In this document: positions 17,429-25,619 of the stretch, piece after piece
How the letters are laid out: every line of letters starts with the position of its first letter
Position numbering within the stretch: position 1 is the stretch's first letter
Source: Acidobacteriota bacterium
GTDB lineage: Bacteria; Acidobacteriota; Thermoanaerobaculia; Gp7-AA8
NCBI GenBank assembly: GCA_019244185.1
Contig: JAFATB010000009.1
Coordinates: forward strand, 25,218 to 89,217
Direction: 5' to 3'
Length of the DNA stretch: 64,000 bases
Notes under the pieces: generated by a model
Seen by the model: the letters and a program-made list of their open reading frames with translations, nothing else
Told to the model about the DNA's origin: nothing
The model's database searches: none
Program-made: the position numbers and the translations under genes

Positions 17429-17919
17429 CCGGCCCCGAGTCGACGGGGAAGACGCAGCTCGCGCAGCGCCTGGCGCGCGACCTCGGCGTCGCGTGGGTTC
17501 CCGAATACGCGCGCGAGTACGCGGAAGCGCGCGGCAACGCGCTGACAGCCGCCGACGTCGACTGGATCGCGCGCGGCCAGATCGCGAACGAAGACCGCGC
17601 GCCGGACGCGCCGATCCGCGACACGGACCTCATCTCGACCGTCGTCTATGCGCGCCACTACTACGGCGCGTGTCCGGCGTGGATTGAAGCGGAAGCGCGC
17701 GCGCGCCGTGCGGCTCTCTATCTGTTGCTCGACACCGACGTCGAATGGCAGCCGGACGCCGCGCGCGATGCCGGCGGCGACGAGCGCGAGGATCTCTTCG
17801 ACGCCTTTCGCGCCGCGCTCGACGAATTCGACACGCGCTGGGAGATCGTGAGCGGCGACTGGGACGAACGCTACCGCGCCGCGCTACGCCACATCGGCCA
17901 GATCGACGGTGATCAGTAG
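17401..17919 (+). CDS. NadR-like ATPase/kinase, predicted thiamine-trapping kinase
   Basis: A 172-aa P-loop kinase like the ribosylnicotinamide-kinase domain of NadR. The Walker A is GPESTGKT (about 9-16). It is followed by WVPEYAREYAEARG, the family's substrate-side motif, and by DTDLISTVVYARHYYG. The nucleotidyltransferase domain of NadR is absent. It is the third gene of a TPP-riboswitch operon with a TonB receptor and a PnuC-type permease, so phosphorylation of imported thiamine is the economical reading. Nicotinamide riboside remains possible. The GTG at 17401 is chosen; it overlaps pnuT by 28 bp. Confidence 0.82.
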   Translation: MAQVARVVLTGPESTGKTQLAQRLARDLGVAWVPEYAREYAEARGNALTAADVDWIARGQIANEDRAPDAPIRDTDLISTVVYARHYYGACPAWIEAEARARRAALYLLLDTDVEWQPDAARDAGGDEREDLFDAFRAALDEFDTRWEIVSGDWDERYRAALRHIGQIDGDQ

Positions 17920-18363
17920 GAGGCAGCCGTCGGCGGACGCCACGACGTCGCCGTGATGCGAGCCGGCGTCCACCTGATGAAAGTCTCCCGCGGCCAGCGC
18001 GACGCCGCCGATGTGGCAGCTCCCGCGCACGACGTACGACTCTTCCGCGCCCTTGTGATCGTGCGCCGGCAGGATCGACTGCGGCGCCAGCTCGAGCAGA
18101 CACGTCATCGTGTTGCGGCGCGCGTCCTTCGTCAGCTTCTTCGTGCGCACGCCCGGTGCGACGTCGACCCAGCGTCCTTCGTCCGCGCGCACCGTGCGGC
18201 TCTCGTCTGGCCCCGGCACGCGCTCGTCGAGCTGCGGCGTGCGCGCGATCTGTGCGAGCACCTGCGCCCGCACGTGCGGCGGCGGCACGACCGGCGCGAT
18301 CGTCTCCTTCGCGAGCGCGTCGAGCACGGCGAGTTCTTCGGCAGACAGTACGTCGCTCAACAT
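17884..18363 (-). CDS. Cupin anti-sigma (ChrR-like) protein
   Basis: A 159-aa protein in which the C-terminal half is a cupin: LPAHDHKGAEESYVVRGSCH (about 99-118), then GDFHQVDAGSHHGDV. The metal ligands His, His, Glu and the later His are in place. The N-terminal half is helical and resembles cupin anti-sigma proteins but has no HxxxCxxC zinc motif. No sigma factor gene is adjacent. The start is uncertain: ATG 18363 leaves room for a divergent promoter, while an ATG at 18414 would leave only 8 bp to the next gene. It overlaps the 3' end of the kinase gene by 36 bp. Confidence 0.65.
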   Translation of the reverse strand: MLSDVLSAEELAVLDALAKETIAPVVPPPHVRAQVLAQIARTPQLDERVPGPDESRTVRADEGRWVDVAPGVRTKKLTKDARRNTMTCLLELAPQSILPAHDHKGAEESYVVRGSCHIGGVALAAGDFHQVDAGSHHGDVVASADGCLLLITVDLADVA

Positions 18364-18422
18364 GTCCCCCGAGATTGTACGGGCAGAACGGCCGATCGGT
18401 TCATTCAGTACCATCTGACCCC

Positions 18423-18980
18423 ATGAACTGGCTGGTGAAGAACTTCCTGCGCGGCCTCGTCATCGTCGTTCCGATCGCGCTGACGCTCTACCTGCTCTAC
18501 CAGTCCTTCATCACCCTCGACGGTCTCCTGCATCTGCCCGCGCCCGGACTCGGCCTCCTCGTGCTCGTCGCCGCGACCATCGTCGTCGGTGCGTTCGCGT
18601 CGAACTTCGTCGGACGCCGCCTCGTGCGCGTGACGGACGCGCTCTTCACCACCGCGCCGATCGTGCGCATCGTCTACGCGGCGATCAAGGACCTGCTCGA
18701 GGCGTTCGTCGGCAACAAGCGCCGCTTCGACAAGCCGGTGTCGATCGACCTGAGCGAAGGCGTCCGCGTCTTCGGCTTCATCACGCAGGACGAGATGGGC
18801 GCGCTGGCGCGGCCGGGCGACGTCGCCGTGTACGTGCCGTTCTCCTACACGTGGGACGGGTGTCTGCTCGTCGTCGCACGCGAGCGCGTGCGGCCGCTCG
18901 ATGCCGACAGCGCCAGCGTGATGGCGCTGGTGATCTCCGGCGGCGTGTCGCGCACCGCAGCGGGCGAGACAATTCGCTGA
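18423..18980 (+). CDS. DUF502-family membrane protein
   Basis: A 185-aa inner-membrane protein with two strong N-terminal helices (about 9-28 and 39-62) and a soluble domain. Family-typical segments are FLRGLVIVVPIALTLYLLY, then YAAIKDLLEAFVGNKRRF and VAVYVPFSYTWDG. The length fits DUF502. The biochemical role of the family is not established. It stands alone, divergent from the cupin gene and 135 bp before the respiratory operon. Confidence 0.82.
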   Translation: MNWLVKNFLRGLVIVVPIALTLYLLYQSFITLDGLLHLPAPGLGLLVLVAATIVVGAFASNFVGRRLVRVTDALFTTAPIVRIVYAAIKDLLEAFVGNKRRFDKPVSIDLSEGVRVFGFITQDEMGALARPGDVAVYVPFSYTWDGCLLVVARERVRPLDADSASVMALVISGGVSRTAAGETIR

Positions 18981-18991
18981 AGCGAACGGCC

Positions 18992-19019
18992 TTGCGTCAC
19001 CACTGAAATTGAATATGAT
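18992..19019 (+). promoter_or_regulatory. Putative promoter of the ACIII-caa3 operon
   Basis: TTGCGT at 18992-18997, a 16-bp spacer and TATGAT at 19014-19019 form the only good sigma-70-like promoter in the 135-bp gap before actA. The implied leader is about 90 nt and GC-rich. No operator symmetry was seen. Confidence 0.4.
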
Positions 19020-19115
19020 GCGCCTCGCCCGCGCGTCTCGCGCGCTCAGCCACGCGGCAGCGTCCCTGCCCTCTCACGGATTGAAATCTTCATCGACCGG
19101 ACGGTAGCACCTTAG

Positions 19116-19763
19116 ATGGCGCAGATCTTCCACCGCAGTGCCAATACGCTCTCGCGCGTCACGATCTTCGGCGCGATCTTCGTGGCCGGTTTCGTGCTCT
19201 GGACCATCGGCGGCATCGTCCGTTCGCCGTACTTCACGAACCAGGGCATTCATCGCGAGCAGGTCGTTCCCTTCAGCCATCAGCACCACGTCGCGGGACT
19301 CGGCATCGACTGCCGTTACTGCCACACGTCGGTCGAAGTCTCGAACTTCGCCGGCATCCCGCCGACCTCCACGTGCATGAACTGCCATGCGCAGATCTGG
19401 ACCAACGCGGAGATGCTCGAGCCGGTGCGCGCGTCGTACCGCACCGGGCAGCCGCTGCACTGGGTCCGCGTGCATCGCCTGCCCGACTTCGTCCACTTCA
19501 ATCACAGCATCCACGTCGCTAAAGGCGTCGGCTGCGCGACCTGCCACGGCCGCGTCGACCGCATGAATCTGATGTATCAGGCCTCGCCGCTCACGATGGA
19601 GTGGTGCCTCGACTGCCACCGCGCGCCGGAGAAGTACCTCCGGCCGAAAGAGGAAGTCTTCAACATGGCTTACGTCGCGAAGGATCAGGCGACGCTCGGC
19701 CCGCAACTGGTGAAAAAGTACGCCGTCCGGAGTCTCACGCACTGCTCGACCTGTCACTACTGA
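19116..19763 (+). CDS. actA: Alternative Complex III pentaheme cytochrome c subunit ActA
   Basis: A 215-aa membrane-anchored multiheme cytochrome. An N-terminal helix (about 17-36) is followed by five CxxCH motifs: CRYCH, CMNCH, CATCH, CLDCH and CSTCH, the last two residues from the C-terminus. Extra histidines (FSHQHHV, FNHSIHV) are likely axial ligands. In the family, ActA is the periplasmic heme-relay subunit of the quinol:electron-acceptor oxidoreductase that replaces bc1. It heads a 13-kb operon with the rest of ACIII and a caa3 oxidase. The hemes would be attached by the ccm system encoded at 6.5-13.5 kb. Confidence 0.95.
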   Translation: MAQIFHRSANTLSRVTIFGAIFVAGFVLWTIGGIVRSPYFTNQGIHREQVVPFSHQHHVAGLGIDCRYCHTSVEVSNFAGIPPTSTCMNCHAQIWTNAEMLEPVRASYRTGQPLHWVRVHRLPDFVHFNHSIHVAKGVGCATCHGRVDRMNLMYQASPLTMEWCLDCHRAPEKYLRPKEEVFNMAYVAKDQATLGPQLVKKYAVRSLTHCSTCHY

Positions 19764-19791
19764 GCCGGACGACGGCGGCAGAACCCGAATC

Positions 19792-22700
19792 ATGAGCGAT
19801 CAAAAAACCTTGAATTTCACCGAGTTCCGCGCGCGCGTGGGCGACCTGCGCGGCAAGGAATTCTGGCGCAGCCTCGAGGAGCTGTCGCGCAGCGACGTCT
19901 TCGACGAGTTCTTCGAACAGGAGTTCCCCCAGCAGGCGCTTCCGCTGAAGAAAGGCGTCGACCGCCGCGACTTCATGAAGCTCATGGGCGCGTCGGTGGC
20001 CATGGCCGGACTTGCGGCCTGCCGTCAGCCGGCGGAAGCCATCATTCCGTACGTCCGCCAGCCCGAGAGCATCATCCCCGGACGCCCGCTCTACTTCGCC
20101 AGCGCCATGACCCTCGGCGGCGTCGCCACCGGCGTGCTCGTCGAGAGCCACATGAACCGCCCCACCAAGATCGAGGGCAATCCCGAGCATCCGTCCTCGC
20201 TCGGCGCGAGCAACTCGTTCATGCAGGCCTCGATCCTCGGCCTCTACGATCCCGACCGCTCGCAGGTCGTCCGCCGCCTCGGCGACACCGCGACCTGGTC
20301 CGACTTCATCGGCGCGATCCAGCCGGTGCTCAACGCCGCGAAGACGAACGGCGCGGGGCTCCGCCTCCTCACGCAGACCATCACCTCGCCGTCGCTCGGC
20401 GCGCAGATCCAGCAGCTCCTCGCCATGTTCCCCGGCATGAAGTGGCACCAGTGGGAAGCGGTGAGCTACGACGGCGCGCGCGAAGGCGGACGGATGGCCT
20501 TCGGCAGCTACGTCAACACGGTCTACGACTTCACGAAAGCGAACGTCGTCGTCTCCCTCGGCTCGAACTTCCTCGACGAAGGTCCCGCGCACCTCCGCTA
20601 CGCGCGCGACTTCATGGGCCGCCGCCGCGTCCGCGCGGGCGAGGCCAACCGCATGAACCGCCTCTACGCGATCGAGGCCGGCATGACCTCGACCGGCTCC
20701 GTCGCCGAGCATCGCCTCGTCGTCAAGCCGTCGCAGATCGGCGAGATGGCGAACGCGCTGCTCAATGGCCAGGGCTCGAATCCCTTCCTCGCCGCGCTGC
20801 TCAAGGATCTCGAAGCCAACCGCGGCGCGAGCGCCTTCATCGCCGGCGACGAACAGCCCGCCGCCGTGCACGCGATCGCGCACGCGCTCAACGCGCGCTA
20901 CGGCAACATCGGCACGACCGTCACCATCACCGACTCGCTCGAAGTCGCCCCCACGAATCAGCTCGCGTCGCTGCAGGAGCTCGTGCGCGACATGAACGCC
21001 GGCGCCGTCAACGCGCTGGTGATCCTGGGCGGCAACCCCGTCTTCGACGCGCCGGTCGATCTGCAGTTCGTGAAGGCGCTCGACAAGGTGCCGTTCCGCG
21101 TCCATCACTCGCTGCACTACGACGAGACCTCGCTGCACTGCCACTGGCACATCCCCGACACGCACTACCTCGAGACATGGGGCGATGCGCGCGGCCACGA
21201 CGGTACGGTCTCAATCATCCAGCCGCTCATCGCGCCGCTCTACAACGGCCGCGCGACGTCCGAAGTCCTCGGCGCGCTCATCGGCGGTCTCGATCAGACG
21301 CCGTACGAGGCGGTACGCGCGTACTGGTTCGCGCACGGCGCAACCGAAGAGTCGTGGCGCCGCTGGGTCCACGACGGCGTGATTCCCAACAGCGCGCTCC
21401 CCGCGCGTGCGGGCGCCGTCCCGAACGCGCCGTCGCCAGCGCCCGCGATCGCGTCGAGCGGCATCGAGATCGAGCTGCGCCACGATCCGACGCTCTACGA
21501 CGGCCGCTTCGCGAACAACGCCTGGCTGCAGGAGCTGCCGAAGCCGCAGACCAAGATCACGTGGGACAACGTGATGATCGTCGGACCGAAGACGTCCGAG
21601 AAGATCGGCTATGACGCCGACGATCGCGACGGCAACGTCAACGAGCGCCGCACGCGCTTCGCCGACGTCCAGTACCGCGGCGTGAAGATGCGCCTGCCGG
21701 TGTGGGTCGTACCGGGACACTGCGAAGACGTCGCGACGATCTACTTCGGCCCCGGCCGCGAGCGCGGCGGCAAAGTCGCGGAAGGCACCGGCTTCAACAC
21801 GTATCCGCTGCGCTTCTCCGACGCGCTGCACGGCGGCCCCGGCGCGCAGATCGCCATGTCGGCCGCTTCGGAGATCTATCCGATCGCGTGCACGCAGGAA
21901 CATCAGTCGATCGATCCGAAAGTCGTCGGCGAGCGCGGCATCATCCGCGCCGGAACGCTCGCGGCGTATCTGAAGAACCCGCGCTTCGCGCAGGCCGAGG
22001 AGCATGGGAGCGACGTCGCCGGCGAAGGCAACGAGTCGTTCTACAAGCCGTACGACTACAGCGACAAACACGCCTGGGCGATGGTCATCGACCCGAGCGT
22101 TTGCACCGGCTGCAACGGCTGCGTCGCCGCGTGTCAGGCGGAGAACAACATCTCCGTCGTCGGCAAAGAGCAGGTCGTGCACGAGCGCGAGATGCACTGG
22201 CTGCGCATCGACCGCTACTACCGCGGCGACGTCGAGAATCCCGACGTCTTCCATCAGCCGGTGCCGTGCATGCAGTGCGAGCTCGCGCCGTGCGAGCCGG
22301 TGTGCCCGGTCGAGGCGACCTCGCACAGCGAAGACGGCCTCAATGACATGACGTACAACCGCTGCGTCGGCACGCGGTACTGCTCGAACAACTGCCCGTA
22401 CAAAGTGCGGCGCTTCAACTTCTTCCATTACGCCGACTACGACACGCCGTCGTTCAAGCCGATGCGCAATCCCGACGTCACCATCCGCACGCGCGGCGTC
22501 ATGGAGAAGTGCACGTACTGCGTGCAGCGCATCAACGCCGCGAAGATCGACGCCGAGCGCGAAGGCCGCCGCGTGCGCGACGGCGAAGTCGTCACCGCCT
22601 GCCAGCAGGCGTGCCCGACCCAGGCCATCGTCTTCGGCGACATGAACGACAAGACCAGTGCCGTCGCGCGCCTCAAAGCCCAGCCGCAGAACTACGCGAT

Positions 22701-22806
22701 GCTCGAAGAACTGCAGACGCGCCCGAGAACGACGTATCTCGCGACGATCCGCAACCCGAACCCGGAGCTGAAGCCGGAAAGCGCGGACACGGGGCGGGAG
22801 GGATAG
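19792..22806 (+). CDS. actB: Alternative Complex III iron-sulfur subunit ActB (molybdopterin-like plus ferredoxin fusion)
   Basis: A 1004-aa subunit. A Tat-type signal (RRDFMKLMGASVAMAGLAAC, about 63-82) ends in a possible lipobox Cys. About 85-720 is the molybdopterin-oxidoreductase-like domain, which binds no cofactor in characterised ACIII. The C-terminal domain holds ferredoxin clusters: CTGCNGCVAAC (about 770), CMQCELAPCEPVCP, CVGTRYCSNNCP, CTYC and CQQACP. It passes electrons from the ActC quinol site to ActA/ActE hemes. The 3' end leads into a palindromic heptamer repeat before actC. Confidence 0.95.
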   Translation: MSDQKTLNFTEFRARVGDLRGKEFWRSLEELSRSDVFDEFFEQEFPQQALPLKKGVDRRDFMKLMGASVAMAGLAACRQPAEAIIPYVRQPESIIPGRPLYFASAMTLGGVATGVLVESHMNRPTKIEGNPEHPSSLGASNSFMQASILGLYDPDRSQVVRRLGDTATWSDFIGAIQPVLNAAKTNGAGLRLLTQTITSPSLGAQIQQLLAMFPGMKWHQWEAVSYDGAREGGRMAFGSYVNTVYDFTKANVVVSLGSNFLDEGPAHLRYARDFMGRRRVRAGEANRMNRLYAIEAGMTSTGSVAEHRLVVKPSQIGEMANALLNGQGSNPFLAALLKDLEANRGASAFIAGDEQPAAVHAIAHALNARYGNIGTTVTITDSLEVAPTNQLASLQELVRDMNAGAVNALVILGGNPVFDAPVDLQFVKALDKVPFRVHHSLHYDETSLHCHWHIPDTHYLETWGDARGHDGTVSIIQPLIAPLYNGRATSEVLGALIGGLDQTPYEAVRAYWFAHGATEESWRRWVHDGVIPNSALPARAGAVPNAPSPAPAIASSGIEIELRHDPTLYDGRFANNAWLQELPKPQTKITWDNVMIVGPKTSEKIGYDADDRDGNVNERRTRFADVQYRGVKMRLPVWVVPGHCEDVATIYFGPGRERGGKVAEGTGFNTYPLRFSDALHGGPGAQIAMSAASEIYPIACTQEHQSIDPKVVGERGIIRAGTLAAYLKNPRFAQAEEHGSDVAGEGNESFYKPYDYSDKHAWAMVIDPSVCTGCNGCVAACQAENNISVVGKEQVVHEREMHWLRIDRYYRGDVENPDVFHQPVPCMQCELAPCEPVCPVEATSHSEDGLNDMTYNRCVGTRYCSNNCPYKVRRFNFFHYADYDTPSFKPMRNPDVTIRTRGVMEKCTYCVQRINAAKIDAEREGRRVRDGEVVTACQQACPTQAIVFGDMNDKTSAVARLKAQPQNYAMLEELQTRPRTTYLATIRNPNPELKPESADTGREG

Positions 22807-22807
22807 A

Positions 22808-22929
22808 GATGAAAAGCGAATTGAGAACGCGGAACGCAGAACGAAGAATGCAGAAAAAGGACGCGTGTCCTGCGCGGTCCTCTTTCTACGTTCTGCGTTC
22901 TGCGTTCTGCGTTCTTCATTCGCTTTTGG
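22808..22929. repeat. Palindromic heptamer-repeat element, copy A (actB-actC gap)
   Basis: The actB-actC gap is filled by an inverted repeat of about 50-bp arms (22812-22861 and 22878-22927). The left arm is made of GAACGCA-type heptamers (ending GAATGCAGAAAAAGGA); the right arm is the complement (TTCTGCG units). Outer ends pair as AAAAGCGAA with TTCGCTTTT. It would form a long hairpin in the operon mRNA. Related elements lie at 24944 and 51830. Confidence 0.8.
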
Positions 22930-22937
22930 ACTAATCC

Positions 22938-24371
22938 ATGGCCACAAAAGACGAAAAGCCACCACTCCACGAACTGCGTCCCGTCACGCAGGAAGTGCGC
23001 ATTCCCGAGCGCTTCATCCCGACGCCGACGATCGAGCCGGGGCACAACTTCGCCACGATCACCGATCACATCTCCACGATCGTCCTGCGCCGCAAGACGC
23101 CGTTCGGCTGGCTGATCGGCTTCCTCATCGCCCTCGGCGGCGTCGGCCTGCTCATGGCCACGCTGGCGCTGCTCGTCGGCAAGGGCGTCGGCATCTGGGG
23201 CATCAACCATCCGGTCGGATGGGGCATGGACATCATCAACTTCGTCTGGTGGATCGGCATCGGCCACGCCGGCACGCTGATCTCCGCGATCCTGCTCCTT
23301 CTCCGCCAGGAGTGGCGCACCTCGATCAACCGCTTCGCCGAAGCGATGACGCTGTTCGCCGTCGCCTCGGCCGGCCTGTATCCCGCGTTCCACACCGGCC
23401 GTCCGTGGTATGACTTCTGGCTCTTCCCGTACCCGAACACGATGACGCTGTGGCCGCAGTTCCGCAGCCCGCTGATGTGGGACGTCTTCGCGGTCTCGAC
23501 GTACGCCACCGTCTCGGCGCTCTTCTGGTACGTCGGCCTGATTCCCGATCTCGCGACGCTGCGCGATCGCGCCACGAACCTCTGGGTCAAGCGTGCGTAC
23601 GGCGCATTCGCGCTCGGCTGGCGCGGCTCGGCGAAGCACTGGCATCGCTACGAGCACGCGTACCTGCTGCTCGCGGGTCTGTCGACGCCGCTCGTGCTCT
23701 CGGTCCACACCATCGTCTCGTTCGACTTCGCGGTCGCGCAGCTGCCCGGCTGGCACGCGACGTTTTTCCCGCCGTACTTTGTCGCCGGCGCCGTCTTCGC
23801 GGGCTTCGCGATGGTGCTGACGCTGGCCATCCCCGCGCGGAAGTTCTTCCGCCTCGAGGACTTCATCACCATGAAGCACCTCGAGAACATGGGCAAGGTC
23901 ATGCTCGCGACGGGACTCATCGTCGCGTACGCGTACGCGATGGAGTGGTATTACGGCCTGTACAGCGGCAACGTCTTCGAGACGTTCATGCTGAAGAACC
24001 GCGCCACGGGTCCGTACTGGAAGATGTACGTCGCGCTGTGGGTGTGCAATGGTCTCGCGCCGCAGATGATGTGGCTCAAGCGCTGCCGCACGTCGACGTT
24101 CTGGCTGTTCGTCACGGCGATGTTCGTCAACGTCGGCATGTGGCTCGAGCGCTTCGTCATCATCCCCGCGTCGCTGCACCGCGACTTCCTCGTGTCGTCG
24201 TGGGGCATGTATCACGGCTCGAAATACGACTGGAGCTTCTTCATCGGCTCGATCGGTCTCTTCTTCGCGCTGCTGTTCCTGTTCGTCCGCTTCCTGCCGA
24301 TGATCTCCATCTTCGAGATGCGCACGCTGGTCCCCGAGGCGCAGGTGCATGCGGAAGGGGAGGAGCACTAA
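22938..24371 (+). CDS. actC: Alternative Complex III NrfD/PsrC-like membrane subunit ActC
   Basis: A 477-aa polytopic protein with about ten hydrophobic helices, of the NrfD/PsrC family. Landmarks are HPVGWGMDIINFVWWIGIGH (about 92-111), the SAGLYPAFHTGRPWY region, LSVHTIVSFDFAV and WLERFVII. In ACIII this subunit forms a quinol-binding site near the iron-sulfur subunit. The upstream hairpin repeat ends 8 bp before its ATG, so translation may depend on its folding. ActD follows after 5 bp. Confidence 0.94.
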   Translation: MATKDEKPPLHELRPVTQEVRIPERFIPTPTIEPGHNFATITDHISTIVLRRKTPFGWLIGFLIALGGVGLLMATLALLVGKGVGIWGINHPVGWGMDIINFVWWIGIGHAGTLISAILLLLRQEWRTSINRFAEAMTLFAVASAGLYPAFHTGRPWYDFWLFPYPNTMTLWPQFRSPLMWDVFAVSTYATVSALFWYVGLIPDLATLRDRATNLWVKRAYGAFALGWRGSAKHWHRYEHAYLLLAGLSTPLVLSVHTIVSFDFAVAQLPGWHATFFPPYFVAGAVFAGFAMVLTLAIPARKFFRLEDFITMKHLENMGKVMLATGLIVAYAYAMEWYYGLYSGNVFETFMLKNRATGPYWKMYVALWVCNGLAPQMMWLKRCRTSTFWLFVTAMFVNVGMWLERFVIIPASLHRDFLVSSWGMYHGSKYDWSFFIGSIGLFFALLFLFVRFLPMISIFEMRTLVPEAQVHAEGEEH

Positions 24372-24376
24372 ACCTC

Positions 24377-24925
24377 ATGGCCATCGGAAAAATCAGAGAA
24401 GGGTTGTACGGCGTGATCGCCGAATTTCACGACCCGCAGGCGCTGCTCGACGCGACGAACGCGGTGCGCGAGCACGGCTACACGTCCATCGACGCGTTCT
24501 CGCCGTTCCCGATCCACGGTCTGGCCGAGGCGGTCGGCTTCCACAAGTCGCGCCTCTCCGCGATCGTTCTCGGCATGGGCATCCTCGGCGGTCTGGGCGG
24601 CTTCTTCATGTGCTGGTACGCGAACGTCGTCAGCTATCCGCTCAACATCGGCGGCAAGCCGTACAACTCGTGGCCGGCGTGGATCCCGATCACGTTCGAA
24701 TGCACGATTCTCCTCGCCGCGTTCGGCGCCGTGCTGGGCATGCTCGCCCTCAACGGGCTGCCGATGCCGTATCACCCCGTTTTCAACGTGCGCCGCTTCG
24801 ACTCCGCGTCGCGCGACAAGTTCTTCCTCGTCATCCAGGCGCGCGACCCGCGGTTCAACCTCGACGAAGCGCGCGCCCTCCTCAAAACGCTCGGACCACG
24901 GGAGGTCACCGATGTTCCGTGGTGA
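24377..24925 (+). CDS. actD: Alternative Complex III membrane subunit ActD
   Basis: A 182-aa protein with two transmembrane helices (about 62-84 and 102-122) and a ferredoxin-fold-like N-terminal domain (GLYGVIAEFHDPQALLDATN). Motifs typical of the family are FSPFPIHGLAEA and PYHPVFNV. It interacts with ActA, B, C and F in known structures. Its 3' end contains the GGAGGT at 24901 that serves actE, and the genes overlap by 14 bp. Confidence 0.92.
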   Translation: MAIGKIREGLYGVIAEFHDPQALLDATNAVREHGYTSIDAFSPFPIHGLAEAVGFHKSRLSAIVLGMGILGGLGGFFMCWYANVVSYPLNIGGKPYNSWPAWIPITFECTILLAAFGAVLGMLALNGLPMPYHPVFNVRRFDSASRDKFFLVIQARDPRFNLDEARALLKTLGPREVTDVPW

Positions 24926-25619
24926 TGATCGCGCGCTGCGCGCGCGGAATGAAGAACGCAGAACGCAGAACGCAGAATGCAGAAAGCGTTCTCCGCGTCG
25001 TCATTCTTCATTCTTCATTCTGCGTTCTGCGTTCTTCATTCTGCTTTTCGTCATGGCCGGTTGCCGGCAGAAGATGTCCAACCAGCCCAAGTACGACCCG
25101 CTCGAGGCGTCGGACTTTTTCGCGGACGGCATGTCCGCGCGGCCGCGCGTGCCGGGCACGATCGCGCGGGGCGAGCTGTCGAACGATCCGTTTCTCGATA
25201 CCGGCAAGATCAACGGCGTCGAGGCGGACGGCTTCCCGTTCCCGGTGACGCGCGCCGTCGTCGATCGCGGCGAACAGCGCTTCAACATCTACTGCTCCGA
25301 ATGCCACGGCCGCGTCGGCGACGGCAACGGCATGATTCCGTCGCGCGGCTATCGCCATCCGCCGTCGTTCCACACGGCGTCGCTGCGCGCGGCGAACACG
25401 GGACATTTCTTCGACGTGATGACCAGTGGATTCGGCGCGATGCCGCCGTACGGCACCATGATTCCGACGCGCGACCGCTGGGCGATCGTCGCCTACATCC
25501 GCGCGCTGCAGCTCAGCCAGAACGCGACCGTGGCGGACGTGCCGCCCGCGCAGCGCGCGAACCTCGACGCTCCGGCGGAAGACGCGGCCGCGAGCCCGGC
25601 GGCGGAGGCGACGCACTGA
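24912..25619 (+). CDS. actE: Alternative Complex III monoheme cytochrome c lipoprotein ActE
   Basis: A 235-aa lipoprotein cytochrome. The ATG at 24912 has a perfect GGAGGT five bases upstream, so the N-terminus is well supported. Residues 14-47 are encoded by a palindromic heptamer repeat. The right arm of that repeat yields the hydrophobic stretch SSFFILRSAFFILLFVMAGC, ending in a lipobox-like Cys (about 51). The single heme motif is CSECH (about 127), with a Met candidate in FGAMPPYGTM. An Ala-rich tail closes the protein. It is ATGA-type coupled to actF. The unusually long, very basic n-region reflects the repeat insertion. Confidence 0.9.
   Translation: MFRGDDRALRARNEERRTQNAECRKRSPRRHSSFFILRSAFFILLFVMAGCRQKMSNQPKYDPLEASDFFADGMSARPRVPGTIARGELSNDPFLDTGKINGVEADGFPFPVTRAVVDRGEQRFNIYCSECHGRVGDGNGMIPSRGYRHPPSFHTASLRAANTGHFFDVMTSGFGAMPPYGTMIPTRDRWAIVAYIRALQLSQNATVADVPPAQRANLDAPAEDAAASPAAEATH
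24944..25045. repeat. Palindromic heptamer-repeat element, copy B (inside actE)
   Basis: The left arm (24947-24987) has GAACGCA heptamers after GAATGAA. The right arm (25000-25043) is the complementary TTCTGCG/TTCATTC series ending in CTGCTTTTCG. The element lies wholly inside the actE reading frame and is translated there. It is the same type as the element between actB and actC. Confidence 0.8.

Noticed and set aside
21211..22965. Long minus-strand frame opposite actB
   Set aside because: Low-complexity Arg/Val/Ala product typical of antisense frames; the actB ferredoxin motifs are unambiguous.
22808..25045. CRISPR array
   Set aside because: The repeats are contiguous 7-bp units forming palindromes, without 25-40 bp repeats or unique spacers, and no cas genes are present.
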